This document shows positions 37,552 to 47,400 of a stretch of 64,000 nt of DNA, one piece after another. The notes under the pieces are model-generated. The model saw only the letters and a program-made list of their open reading frames with translations. It did not search any database and was not told the origin of the DNA. Origin of the DNA: Arenibacter sp041392165 (GTDB lineage Bacteria > Bacteroidota > Bacteroidia > Flavobacteriales > Flavobacteriaceae). The stretch is from positions 1,240,001 to 1,304,000 of the forward strand of contig JAWKMN010000001.1 of assembly GCA_041392165.1 (NCBI GenBank), read 5' to 3'. Position 1 is the first letter of the stretch. Every line of letters begins with the position of its first letter. The translations under genes were made by a program, and so were the position numbers.

Positions 37552-38463
37552 ATGTTTATGAAACTGACCGTATTGGGTTGTTATGCCGCTACTCCAAGAT
37601 CTTTGAACAATCCTACATCTCAAGTACTTGAGATTAAGAATCAATTGTTTTTAATAGACTGTGGCGAAGGGACACAGGTACAGTTGCGCAAGAGCAAGAT
37701 AAAATTTTCCCGTATCAACCATATTTTAATATCGCATTTGCACGGGGATCATTTTTTTGGATTGCCGGGATTGATATCTACCTTTAGGTTATTGGGCAGG
37801 ACCAATGAATTGCATATTTATGGCCCAAAAGGAATTAAGGAGGCCATTACCCTATTTCTCAAATTGGGGGATTCGTGGACCAATTATCCCCTAATTTTTC
37901 ATGAATTGGTTTCAACAGGGCCCGAAAGGATTTATGAGGATAATAAGGTGTCCATAACCACAATTCCCTTGGATCACAGGATATATACCAATGGTTTTCT
38001 ATTTAGGGAGCAGTGGGGCGAACGCAAATTAAATGCAAAGTCTGTGGCCAAGTACAAAATAGACAAATGTTATTTTCAGAATATTAAGAATGGTAAAGAT
38101 ATTGTTTTGGATAATAACAAGGTTATCCCCAATGCCGAATTGACTTTTGATCCTCCCGCCCCCAAAAGTTATGCCTTTTGCAGTGATACGGCCTTTTCTA
38201 CCAGGATTATTCCGTGGATCCGAAATGTGGACGTGCTATATCATGAGGCCACCTTTTTGGATGCCGAAAAAAAATTGGCCCCGAAAACAAAACATGCTAC
38301 CGCCAAAGAGGCTGCCAGTATAGCTAGGGAAGCTAATGTGGGATTGTTGATACTGGGGCATTTTTCAACTAGATACCGATCGTTGGACCTTTTTAAGGAC
38401 GAGGCCATGACCATATTTCCCAAGGTGGAACTGGCGGACGATGGCAAGGAGTTTGACCTTTAG
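37552..38463 (+). CDS. rnz: ribonuclease Z (tRNA 3' endonuclease)
   Basis: Metallo-beta-lactamase-fold nuclease that trims tRNA 3' ends. The zinc motif HLHGDHFFGLPGL (HxHxDH) lies near residue 63, with the later ligands in PLDHRI, AFCSDTAF and LLILGHFSTRY. 303 residues is usual. ATG at 37552 or, two codons on, ATG at 37558 (MKLTVLG), which fits the family slightly better. It is the last gene of the pyrR-pyrB run, 114 bases after the small gene. Confidence 0.95.
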   Translation: MFMKLTVLGCYAATPRSLNNPTSQVLEIKNQLFLIDCGEGTQVQLRKSKIKFSRINHILISHLHGDHFFGLPGLISTFRLLGRTNELHIYGPKGIKEAITLFLKLGDSWTNYPLIFHELVSTGPERIYEDNKVSITTIPLDHRIYTNGFLFREQWGERKLNAKSVAKYKIDKCYFQNIKNGKDIVLDNNKVIPNAELTFDPPAPKSYAFCSDTAFSTRIIPWIRNVDVLYHEATFLDAEKKLAPKTKHATAKEAASIAREANVGLLILGHFSTRYRSLDLFKDEAMTIFPKVELADDGKEFDL

Positions 38464-38773
38464 CCTAAGAAATGGCTATTGCTTTGTTGGGAGTGGAATG
38501 TTTTTATTTTAGGGCTATTTGCCCTGCCTTCGAGACCAGGAATTTTTAAATGGATCTGGTTTTAACCGTCCGATACTCCCTAGGATTTTTTGTTTTTTAA
38601 GGTCGGGGGCGTTGTTTTGGAAGGCCTGATCGCAAACCGCGGTGATACATCATAATATTGGTCATATGCCAGTTTCCCATGGTTAAAATAACTGCACTTA
38701 CTTTTCGTGTTTCGGTTTGTTTTATGCAATTTTGTGTAGTAATTTTTCAGGCTAATAATATCCAAGTATACAT
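38464..38773. other. intergenic region between rnz and pdxH
   Basis: 310 bases. TTTG (38716-38719), a 20-base spacer and TAATTTTT (38740-38747) form a plausible but imperfect promoter for pdxH. A leftward 61-codon ORF here is not convincing. Nothing else recognised. Confidence 0.4.
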
Positions 38774-39421
38774 ATGCAAAAAGACCTAGGGGATTATAGG
38801 AAATCCTATGAAAAAAGCTCGCTTTCGGAAGAGGTTATTTCGGATAACCCTATGGAATTGTTTCAAAAATGGTTCTATGAGGTAGAGGCGTCCGAAGGGG
38901 TAGATGAGCCCAACGCCATGACGGTCGCTACCATAGGTATGGACGGGTTTCCAAAGAACAGGGTGGTATTGTTGAAAAAGTACACCTTTGAAGGTTTTAT
39001 TTTTTACACCAATTATGAAAGTGAAAAGGGGAAGGCCATAAGTCAAAATCCCCATGTCTGCATCTCATTTTTTTGGCCCAATATGGAAAGGCAGGTCATC
39101 ATAAAGGGAAGGGCGGAGAAAATAGCCGAAAATTTATCCGACGGTTATTTTGAATCCAGACCCTATGGAAGTAAGCTGGGTGCCATAGTTTCCAGACAGA
39201 GCGAGGTGGTTCCGGGCCGGGATTATTTGGAGGGGAAATTAAGGGACCTGGAGAAGGAATATGAAAATAAGGAGATAGAACGGCCCCGGTATTGGGGCGG
39301 ATATATAGTGAAGCCCGTATCCATGGAATTCTGGCAGGGACGGCCCAATAGATTGCACGATAGGATACGCTATAGCTTACAGCCCGATTACAATTGGAAA
39401 ATGGAAAGGTTGGCCCCGTAA
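38774..39421 (+). CDS. pdxH: pyridoxamine/pyridoxine 5'-phosphate oxidase
   Basis: FMN enzyme making pyridoxal phosphate. FMN- and substrate-binding segments are recognisable: AMTVATIGMDGFPKNRVVLLKK, FIFYTNYESEKG, RQVIIKGRAEKI, and the C-terminal FWQGRPNRLHDRIRY with the conserved Arg and His. 215 residues is standard. ATG 38774. The next gene, sixA, starts 90 bases after it. Confidence 0.95.
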   Translation: MQKDLGDYRKSYEKSSLSEEVISDNPMELFQKWFYEVEASEGVDEPNAMTVATIGMDGFPKNRVVLLKKYTFEGFIFYTNYESEKGKAISQNPHVCISFFWPNMERQVIIKGRAEKIAENLSDGYFESRPYGSKLGAIVSRQSEVVPGRDYLEGKLRDLEKEYENKEIERPRYWGGYIVKPVSMEFWQGRPNRLHDRIRYSLQPDYNWKMERLAP

Positions 39422-39510
39422 CCTTTGGCGTTCCACTTGGATTTGAAGGGGATAGAGTGTGGAATTGCACCCGCACGAAAACGAAGAAGGGGTTTAAAAA
39501 CAAGGAGTGT

Positions 39511-39999
39511 ATGAAAACGGTAATATTGGTAAGGCACGGTAAATCCTCTTGGGAGTATAATGTTTCGGACAGGGACAGGCCTTTAATGGAAAGGGGCATA
39601 AAGGATGCCAATAAGGTAGCGAAGGAATTTTTATCCTATTCAATTCCGATTGACGCCGCTTATTCCAGTCCGGCCAACAGGGCCTTGCACACCGCTATGA
39701 TTTTTTTAAGAACTATCAATTTTCCATTTGCCAAATTTGAACTGTACAACGAACTTTATGATTTTTCAGGGGATAACGTATACCAATTTATAAAAACCTT
39801 GAACAACGCTAAGGAAACGGTTATAATTTTTGGACATAACGAAGCTTTTACCCATATTGCCAATTCCCTAGGAAACATGTATATTGACAATGTTCCCACT
39901 AGTGGGCTGGTACAGTTAAAATTTGACACAAACGATTGGAGTGCCGTAACAAAAGGAACTACGGTACGGACACTTTTTCCAAAACAATTAAAAGAATGA
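39511..39999 (+). CDS. sixA: histidine phosphatase, SixA-like
   Basis: About 162 residues. The phosphatase signature VRHGKSSWEY with the nucleophilic His is at the N-terminus and the second His is in IFGHNEAFTHIAN. A longer frame begins at 39394, inside pdxH, but ATG 39511 has a good AAGGAG eight bases upstream and gives the family N-terminus MKTVILVRHG. The stop overlaps the ppk1 start (ATGA), implying coupled translation. A role with polyphosphate kinase is suggested by the coupling; the substrate is unknown. Confidence 0.88.
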   Translation: MKTVILVRHGKSSWEYNVSDRDRPLMERGIKDANKVAKEFLSYSIPIDAAYSSPANRALHTAMIFLRTINFPFAKFELYNELYDFSGDNVYQFIKTLNNAKETVIIFGHNEAFTHIANSLGNMYIDNVPTSGLVQLKFDTNDWSAVTKGTTVRTLFPKQLKE

Positions 40000-42077
40000 T
40001 CAAGAGTAAAAATCAATATATAAATAGAGAAATTAGTTGGTTAAGTTTTAATGAGAGGGTTTTACAGGAAAGTGCGGACAAGAATGTTCCTTTGATAGAG
40101 CGACTCCGGTTTTTAGGGATATTTTCCAATAATTTGGACGAGTTTTTTAAGGTAAGGTATGCTACTGTTAAAAGGATAGTGGAGGCCGGGAGAACCGGGA
40201 AAAGTGTTTTGGGCGGTGAGACTGCAAAGGATCTTCTGGAGGAAATTACGGAGATCGTAATTAAGCAGCAGACCAAAAGCTTAAAAATTTTAAGCGATAT
40301 TGAAAAGGAATTGGAAGCCCAGAACATTTTTTTGATCAACGAAAAAAAAATAACGGAGTCCCAATGTTCCTTTATTAAAAATTATTTTATCGAAAAGGTC
40401 AGCCCGGTCCTGATGACCATTATTCTGAACGATTTGACCGGTTTCCCCATGCTGAAGGATACAGCGGCCTATCTGGCGGTAAAATTGATATTAAAGAAAC
40501 AGCCGGGTGACAAATCCAATGTCAAGGAAAAGCGATATGCACTTATCGAAATTCCTAAGGGTATTGATCGTTTTGTGGTTTTGCCAAAGGAGGGCGATAA
40601 AAATTATATTATTATCCTGGATGATCTTATAAGGTATTGTTTGGGAAGTATATTCAATATGTTCGATTATGAATCCATATCGGCCCATATGATCAAAATT
40701 ACGCGGGATGCCGAGTTGGACATGGACAACGATTTGAGCAAGAGTTTCATTGAAAAAATATCATCCAGTGTGGAGCATAGGAAAATAAGTGATCCTGTGC
40801 GTTTTGTGTACGATAAAAGTATAGGTAAGGATACGCTCGATTTCCTAAAGGACAAAATGGATATTGAGGATACCGATAGCGTAATTCCCGGGGGTAGATA
40901 TCACAACAGACGGGACTATATGGGCTTTCCCAGCCTGGGAAGAAATGATCTGATGTACGATAGGATAACTCCCCTTCCCGTAAAGGGAATTTCAATGGAA
41001 GGCAGTCTTTTTGAGCGGGTTGCCGAAAAGGATTTCCTCCAGTATACCCCATATCAGACTTTTTCATATATCATCAAGTTTTTAAGGGAGGCGGCCCTGG
41101 ATCCCAAGGTGAGAAATATCAAGATCACGGTATATAGATTGGCGGATAACTCCCAAGTAGCAGCCTCGTTGATCAATGCCGTAAAAAACGGAAAACACGT
41201 TACGGTGCAGATAGAATTACAGGCCCGGTTTGATGAACAGGCGAATATTGAATACGCGGAGCAGTTACAGGCAGAAGGGGTGAAACTTATATTTGGGGTC
41301 CGTGGCCTAAAGGTACACAGTAAAATATGTTTGGTAGAGCGGGAGGAAGGTGAACACATTAAGCGCTATGGGTTTATCAGTACAGGAAACTTTAATGAAT
41401 CTACGGCCCGTATCTATACGGATTATACGCTTTTTACGGCACATGATGGAATATTGAAGGAATTGAACAAGGTTTTCGATTTTTTTGAAACTACTTATAA
41501 AATCAATAAATACAAGCATCTGGTTGTTTCTCCCCACTATACCAAAAATGTGTTCAAGAAGTTGATCGATAAAGAAATTCAAAATGCCAAAGCCGGTAAA
41601 GAGGCCTACATTAAGATAAAAATGAACAGCTTTACATCCTATAAAATGGTAGATAAGCTTTATGAGGCCAGCAGGGCAGGGGTGAAAATTCAGCTTATCA
41701 TCAGGGGGATCTGCTGTTTGGTGCCTGGTGTTAAGGGGATGAGCGAGAACATAGAAGCCATTAGTGTGGTCGACAAATTTTTGGAGCATCCAAGGATTTT
41801 CATTTTTGGAAATGATGGCAATTCCAAGGTGTATATATCTTCGGCCGATTGGATGACGAGAAACCTGGATTATCGTGTAGAGGTTGGAGTGCCGATTTAT
41901 GATAATGATGTTAAACAGGAACTTCTGGATACTTTTGATATTTCTTGGAGGGACAACGTAAAGGCAAGGATGTTTTCGGAAAGGCACGATAATGCCTACA
42001 GAAGGAACAACAACCCCAAAGTACGTTCACAATTTGAGACCTATAATTATTATCTCAATAAATTAAATTCCAATTAA
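39996..42077 (+). CDS. ppk1: polyphosphate kinase 1
   Basis: Reversibly transfers ATP gamma-phosphate to polyphosphate. ATG 39996 gives MIKSKNQYINREISWLSFN, the hallmark N-terminus; the frame upstream lies in sixA. The phospholipase-D-like catalytic region has the autophosphorylated His in GLKVHSKICLV (near residue 432) and a second in the C2 domain region (VSPHYTKNVF). 693 residues is typical. The ATGA overlap with sixA makes a two-gene unit. Confidence 0.96.
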   Translation: MIKSKNQYINREISWLSFNERVLQESADKNVPLIERLRFLGIFSNNLDEFFKVRYATVKRIVEAGRTGKSVLGGETAKDLLEEITEIVIKQQTKSLKILSDIEKELEAQNIFLINEKKITESQCSFIKNYFIEKVSPVLMTIILNDLTGFPMLKDTAAYLAVKLILKKQPGDKSNVKEKRYALIEIPKGIDRFVVLPKEGDKNYIIILDDLIRYCLGSIFNMFDYESISAHMIKITRDAELDMDNDLSKSFIEKISSSVEHRKISDPVRFVYDKSIGKDTLDFLKDKMDIEDTDSVIPGGRYHNRRDYMGFPSLGRNDLMYDRITPLPVKGISMEGSLFERVAEKDFLQYTPYQTFSYIIKFLREAALDPKVRNIKITVYRLADNSQVAASLINAVKNGKHVTVQIELQARFDEQANIEYAEQLQAEGVKLIFGVRGLKVHSKICLVEREEGEHIKRYGFISTGNFNESTARIYTDYTLFTAHDGILKELNKVFDFFETTYKINKYKHLVVSPHYTKNVFKKLIDKEIQNAKAGKEAYIKIKMNSFTSYKMVDKLYEASRAGVKIQLIIRGICCLVPGVKGMSENIEAISVVDKFLEHPRIFIFGNDGNSKVYISSADWMTRNLDYRVEVGVPIYDNDVKQELLDTFDISWRDNVKARMFSERHDNAYRRNNNPKVRSQFETYNYYLNKLNSN

Positions 42078-42114
42078 TAGTTTTTCTGTAAATACGGAAA
42101 TATAATGTTGAAAG

Positions 42115-42134
42115 ACAGGGTTGTAAAACCCTGT
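42115..42134. terminator. perfect 8-bp hairpin after ppk1
   Basis: ACAGGGTT GTAA AACCCTGT. It is perfectly symmetric with a GNRA-like loop but no T-run follows, so its role as terminator for ppk1 or miaE is uncertain. Confidence 0.4.
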
Positions 42135-42262
42135 ACCGCGTTAAAGAAATAGGTGTTTTAATCTTTATAATTCCTCTATGGCTCTGCCTCGCGGATAGTC
42201 GGTTTCAAGATTTTTTTTATTACAGAAAAGGGATTTTAGGGTATTGTGGCGGAGAAGTTGGT

Positions 42263-42844
42263 TTAGCCGTGAACGGTTTCGGTATTGCCCAGATCTTTCA
42301 TGATGGATGCCTCGTAAGATAACAATTCGTCCCATTTTTTGTCCACCTCCTTGCGATCTCCATACTTACGGGCGAAATTTAGAAACATGGTGTAATGTCC
42401 GGCTTCACTGATCATAAGTTTATGGTAAAAATCGGCCAGTTCCCTATCCTGTAATTGTTCGGAGAGCAATCTGAAGCGTTCGCAACTACGGGCTTCGATC
42501 AGTGCGGCATATAACAACCGGTGCACCAATTGGGTAGTTCGGCTACCTCCTTTTGGGAAAAATTTCAATAAGGCTACAACATACTCGTCCTTCCTGTCCC
42601 TGCCCAAGGTTTTGCCACGGGCCAATATGCGGTCGTGCACCATTTTGAAATGTCCCATTTCCTCTCTGGACAACGCTATCATTTCTTGGGTAAGTTCGGT
42701 ATACTCCGGAAAGCTGACGATAAGTGAAATGGCCGTACTCGCCGCCTTTTGTTCACAATAGGCGTGATCGGTCAATATTTCATCTATATTTTTCTCAACA
42801 ATATTGACCCATCTAGGGTCTGTGGGCAACTTTAAACCTAACAT
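42263..42844 (-). CDS. miaE: tRNA-(ms2io6A)-hydroxylase
   Basis: Ferritin-like diiron oxygenase that hydroxylates the isopentenyl group of a modified A37 in tRNA. 193 residues. Iron-binding Glu/His pairs are seen in AYCEQKAASTA, LSREEMGHFKMVH, LIEARSCERFRLL and MISEAGHYTMFLNFA. ATG at 42844. It converges with ppk1 and is divergent from eboA, separated by 178 bases. Confidence 0.93.
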   Translation of the reverse strand: MLGLKLPTDPRWVNIVEKNIDEILTDHAYCEQKAASTAISLIVSFPEYTELTQEMIALSREEMGHFKMVHDRILARGKTLGRDRKDEYVVALLKFFPKGGSRTTQLVHRLLYAALIEARSCERFRLLSEQLQDRELADFYHKLMISEAGHYTMFLNFARKYGDRKEVDKKWDELLSYEASIMKDLGNTETVHG

Positions 42845-43022
42845 AGCGCATTTTTCTGTTTCAAAAATAGAAAGAATACCATAAACCGCAGTAATTAATG
42901 CCGATATAGTTTTATATTTAAGCCTGTTTTGTAGGCTTTGGACAATAATTTTAAGTGCTTATAGGCATGCTGTATGTTGTATTAAAATTTATAGTTTAAC
43001 ACTTGATAAATATATTGTAATT

Positions 43023-43880
43023 ATGTTGTTTAAAAATATCGGTTCCCAGCTTCTGAAAATCTTGGAGGATAATGTGGGTAAAGAAAATAGGCAATGGCTG
43101 TTGTCAAAAATTGAAGACATTGTGGAAACGGAGTCTGCCAAGGATCTATATCTTACCTATAGCTTGGTATCCACCAAAATTAGATCTGATAAGGAGTTGT
43201 CCCTTTTATTGGATGACATGGAATTGAAGAGGTATCTGGAAATTCAAGGGGCCAACCTGCAACAGATGGCCAGAATTTACCTGTTATATAAGGTTTTGGA
43301 GGCCAAGGAAGATTTTTTTAGGGCCAAGGTGGCCAATATCATAGAAGTGGCGGACAAGGGTGAACTTGAAACCTTTCTTAAATTTTTGGTACTGTTGCCC
43401 CATCCCGAAAACTATAAATTTCAGGCGGTCGAAGCCCTTAGGACCAATATTTCCACTGTTTTTGATGCCATAGCGCTAAACAACCCTTATCCTGCATTAT
43501 ATTTCAATGAACAGCAATGGAACCAAATGTACCTTAAGGCGGCATTTATGCAGCAAAACCTAAATAAGATTGTACAGGTAGATGAGAGAGGGAATAAGGA
43601 GCTTGCAAGGATTATATCGGATTACGCCCACGAACGTTGGGCGGCATCAAGGGAAATAGATCCCTGTTTTTGGAGGCCAGTGGGCAATTTTATGAACGAT
43701 CAGCTCCTAAAGGACATGAAGCGATTGTTGGCCAGTGATAATATGGCAGAGAGAAAAGCGGCCGCTCTTTGTTGTTTCCGCTCCAATTCAGATGGGGCAA
43801 AGGCATTGTTGGTGGAATTTCCCGAGATTGTAAAAGATATTGACAATGGAAGTATTACTTGGGAGAACATTACGGAATAG
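43023..43880 (+). CDS. eboA: EboA domain-containing protein
   Basis: 285 residues, mostly helical, matching the EboA family named for the eustigmatophyte/bacterial operon; the segments GKENRQWLLSKIEDI, LYLTYSLVSTKI and HERWAASREIDPCFWRPVG are typical. No enzymatic motif and no signal. Its biochemical role is unknown; in cyanobacteria the cluster is linked to moving a scytonemin precursor to the periplasm. A strong terminator follows (43898-43943), so eboA is probably transcribed apart from eboB-F, from which it is separated by about 4 kb. Confidence 0.88.
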   Translation: MLFKNIGSQLLKILEDNVGKENRQWLLSKIEDIVETESAKDLYLTYSLVSTKIRSDKELSLLLDDMELKRYLEIQGANLQQMARIYLLYKVLEAKEDFFRAKVANIIEVADKGELETFLKFLVLLPHPENYKFQAVEALRTNISTVFDAIALNNPYPALYFNEQQWNQMYLKAAFMQQNLNKIVQVDERGNKELARIISDYAHERWAASREIDPCFWRPVGNFMNDQLLKDMKRLLASDNMAERKAAALCCFRSNSDGAKALLVEFPEIVKDIDNGSITWENITE

Positions 43881-43897
43881 TAATATATGGTAAATAC

Positions 43898-43943
43898 AAA
43901 AATAGCTGCCCAACAACCTTAATGTGCAGCTATTTTTTTGAAC
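43898..43943 (+). terminator. intrinsic terminator after eboA
   Basis: AAAAATAGCTGC (43898-43909) and GCAGCTATTTTT (43926-43937) form a 12-bp stem around a 16-base loop, with the T-run continuing after it. It should end eboA transcription. Confidence 0.82.
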
Positions 43944-44443
43944 CTTATAAATAGGTTTGTTTCTTCAAGGAATTGGTCTTCTCTGCAATTTTAAGGGACT
44001 CCCCATTTGGTACATGGCAGCTAGGTGCTGCGGGAGGCGGCATATTCCCTGTCATATTGGTTTCACTATTTTTTGTTGTTGTAATTTCGGTTAAGGACGG
44101 TCCTATGACCCTTTTATCTTGGTGCTACACCGTTAATTCCTGCCAACGGCAAGGAAGGGTTGCTTCAGTCCAAAAAGTTTAAACTATTTCAGGAATCTGC
44201 CGGAACCGGGGATAGGAGAAGGGTATGCCCTTGTTCGTATTTTTTTGCTTGTTTGTGTAAAATTCTTTTCAAATGATTTAAATTGCTGCATTATTGTAGT
44301 GAATATTGAATTTTAGGCAAAAAAAGTATTTGTATAAGTATAATTTGTTTTTGGATCAGGTGTTTTTAAGATTTGTAGGTTAAAGTAGCATCTATTACAG
44401 GGAACATCTTGGTTTATAATTCATTATCAAATTAATTGGTATT
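43944..44443. other. intergenic region between eboA and the ThuA gene
   Basis: About 500 bases. A rightward ORF of 69 codons (43973-44182) has an odd composition and no family; I do not accept it. The last 200 bases are AT-rich and probably hold the promoter for the next gene, though no full TTTG-N19-TAnnTTTG was found. Confidence 0.4.
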
Positions 44444-47400
44444 ATGGACAATATTTTGAAGTTGGTTATGGGACTTGCCCTAATTTCCTTTTTAGGTTCA
44501 TGTAGCTCGAAAGAATCAAAAATATTGGTTTTTAGTAAAACGCAAGCATTTAGGCATGCCTCTATTGAGGTGGGTGTGGAGGCAATGAAAAAGTTGGGTG
44601 CTCATAACGATTTTATCGTAGATGCCACCGAGGATGCCAGTTATTTTACCGAAGAAATTTTGCAGGAGTATGCAGCTGTTATTTTTTTGAATACCACCGG
44701 TGATGTGTTAAATGAGGTGCAACAGGCCGATTTTGAGAGATATATTCAAGCTGGTGGGGGCTTTTTGGGTATTCATGCGGCTACTGATACCGAATACGGA
44801 TGGCCTTGGTATAATAAATTGGTAGGGGCTTATTTTAAAGGGCATCCCAATATTCAGGAAGCTAGATTGAATGTTGTGGACAAGGAACATCCTTCCACCA
44901 AATTTATGGCCGACACCTGGATGAAAACGGACGAATGGTATAATTTTAAGGACCTTAATCCGGCGATAAAGGTATTAATAGAAATTGATGAGACCAGCTA
45001 TGAAGGTGGGAAGAATGGGGAGCACCATCCTATTTCTTGGTATCACGACTATGATGGGGGGAGATCTTTTTACACCGGAATGGGGCATACCGATGCCACT
45101 TATGAAAATCCCGAATTTCTAAATCATATTTTGGGCGGTCTTACCTATGTTATGGACAAGGGTAGCTTGGATTACGGCAAGGCTACGACCCAAAGGATAC
45201 CGGAGGAAAATAGGTATGTTCGCAAGATCCTCGATTTTAACCTGAACGAGCCAATGGAAATCGAGGAATTACCGAGTAGGGGAATATTGTTCGTTGAACG
45301 CCGGGGGGCCTTGAAACTCTATGATTTTAAGGAGGAAAAAACAAAACAGCTGGCTCAATTGGACTTGTTTTACGGTAATGAGGATGGGTTGTTGGGCATA
45401 GCCGTCGATCCTGATTACGAAAAAAATAATTGGATCTACTTATTCTATTCGGCCCCTGGGGATAAAAGTGAACAGCGGATTTCCAGATTTAATTTGGTAG
45501 ATGATTCCCTGGATTTTGCCTCGGAGAAAATTCTATTGACCATTCCCACATTACGCAAATGCTGCCATAGTGGAGGGGCCTTGGAATTTGGTCCCGATGG
45601 CAATTTATTTATTGGTTTGGGAGATAATACCAATCCTTTTGAGTCTTCCGGTTATGCACCAATAGATGAGCGGGAGGGTAGGGCTTTATGGGATGCCCAA
45701 AAATCCGCGGCCAATGCCAATGACCTTAGGGGGAAGATTTTGCGAATTAAACCGGAAGATGACGGAACCTATTCCATTCCAGAGGGAAATCTGTTCCCGC
45801 TAGGTACTCCCGGTACCAGGCCGGAGATATATGTAATGGGCTGTCGCAACCCATTCCGATTTTCCTTAGATAGCGAAACCGGTTATCTGTATTGGGGGGA
45901 TGTAGGTCCGGATGCGGGCAAGGGCGATCCCAATAGGGGACCGCATGGGATGGGGGAATTTAATCAGGCCAGGAAGGCCGGGAATTGGGGATGGCCTTAT
46001 ACAAGAGGCAATAATCAGGTTTATAATGATTATGATTTTACTACGGAAACTTCCGGTAAAAAGTTTGACCCTGCCAAATTGATCAACGACTCTCCCAACA
46101 ATACCGGTATCAAAGAACTTCCGCCCGCCCAGGAATCGATGATATGGTTTTCCTATGGGGTTTCCGAGGAATTTCCCTGGCTGGGTTCCGGAGGGGTCAA
46201 CCCTATGGCGGGTCCGGTCTATCACGCTTCCAATTACCCGGATGCGATTAATAAATTTCCGGAATATTTTGAGGGCAAGGTTTTATTGTATGAATGGATG
46301 AGGGATTGGATCTATGTGGTTACATTGGATGAAGATCACCACTATGTAAAGGCAGATCCCTTTATGCCCGGGAGCGAGTTCTCCCATCCAATGGATATGC
46401 TTTTTGCTTCCGATGGCCATCTTTACGTACTTGAGTACGGGCAAAAATGGAATTCCCAAAACATGGATGCCCGCTTGAACAGGATAAGTTATGTAAGTGG
46501 AAATCGCAGGCCGGTTTCTAGAATTACTTCCGATAAAATGGTGGGTGCCCAACCCTTTACCGTAAATTTTTCCGGGAGTGCTTCCCAAGATTTTGATAGG
46601 GATAAATTGCAATACGAATGGTATTTTACTTCCGATGAGGTTCAGGAGACGTCTATGGAGCCAAGTTTTACGTTCAATGAGCCAGGGAATTATACGGTTC
46701 GCTTAAAGGTAACCGATGAAGTGGGGAACACGGATATCGCTACCCAAAAGATATTGGTGGGCAATGATGTTCCAGAATTAAAAATAGAGTTGGACAGCAA
46801 GAACACCACCTATTGGAACGGGCGTAAGGTAGCCTATAAGGTAGTTGTTACCGATAAGCAGGACGGCAGTACCCTGGAGGGTACCATAGATCCCAAGGAT
46901 GTTAAGGTCACTTTTGATTATATTCCGGAAGGTGAGGATATGGTCAAGGCCACCATAGGTCATCAACAAAGTACGATACCGGAAGGCAGGTTGATCATGG
47001 ATGATACTGACTGTAAGGCCTGCCATGCCATAAATGTTAAAGTCAATGGGCCATCTTATGAGGAAATAGCAGCACGTTATTCGGACAAGGACAAAAATTA
47101 TTTGATAGATAAGATCATAAAGGGAGGTTCTGGAGTCTGGGGTGAAAGTATGATGTCCGCACACCCTCAACTTAAGGTATCCGAAGTAGATAAGATAGTA
47201 GATTATATCCTTTCCTTAAATTCCGATATTGAAAGTGATGAAAATCTGTTGGCTTTGGAGGGGGAAGTTGGATTTAAGGCCCATCAGGCCAAAAATAGTC
47301 ACGGAAAGTACGTCTTAATGGCTTCCTATACCGATAAAGGAAGTAAAGAATTGCCCGAATCTTCCTTTTCCGTTAGGGATCAAATTGTGTTTAAATATCC

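Noticed and set aside
43973..44182. 69-codon ORF between eboA and the ThuA gene
   Set aside because: No family resemblance, no good start context, composition unlike neighbours; it follows a terminator in AT-rich non-coding sequence.
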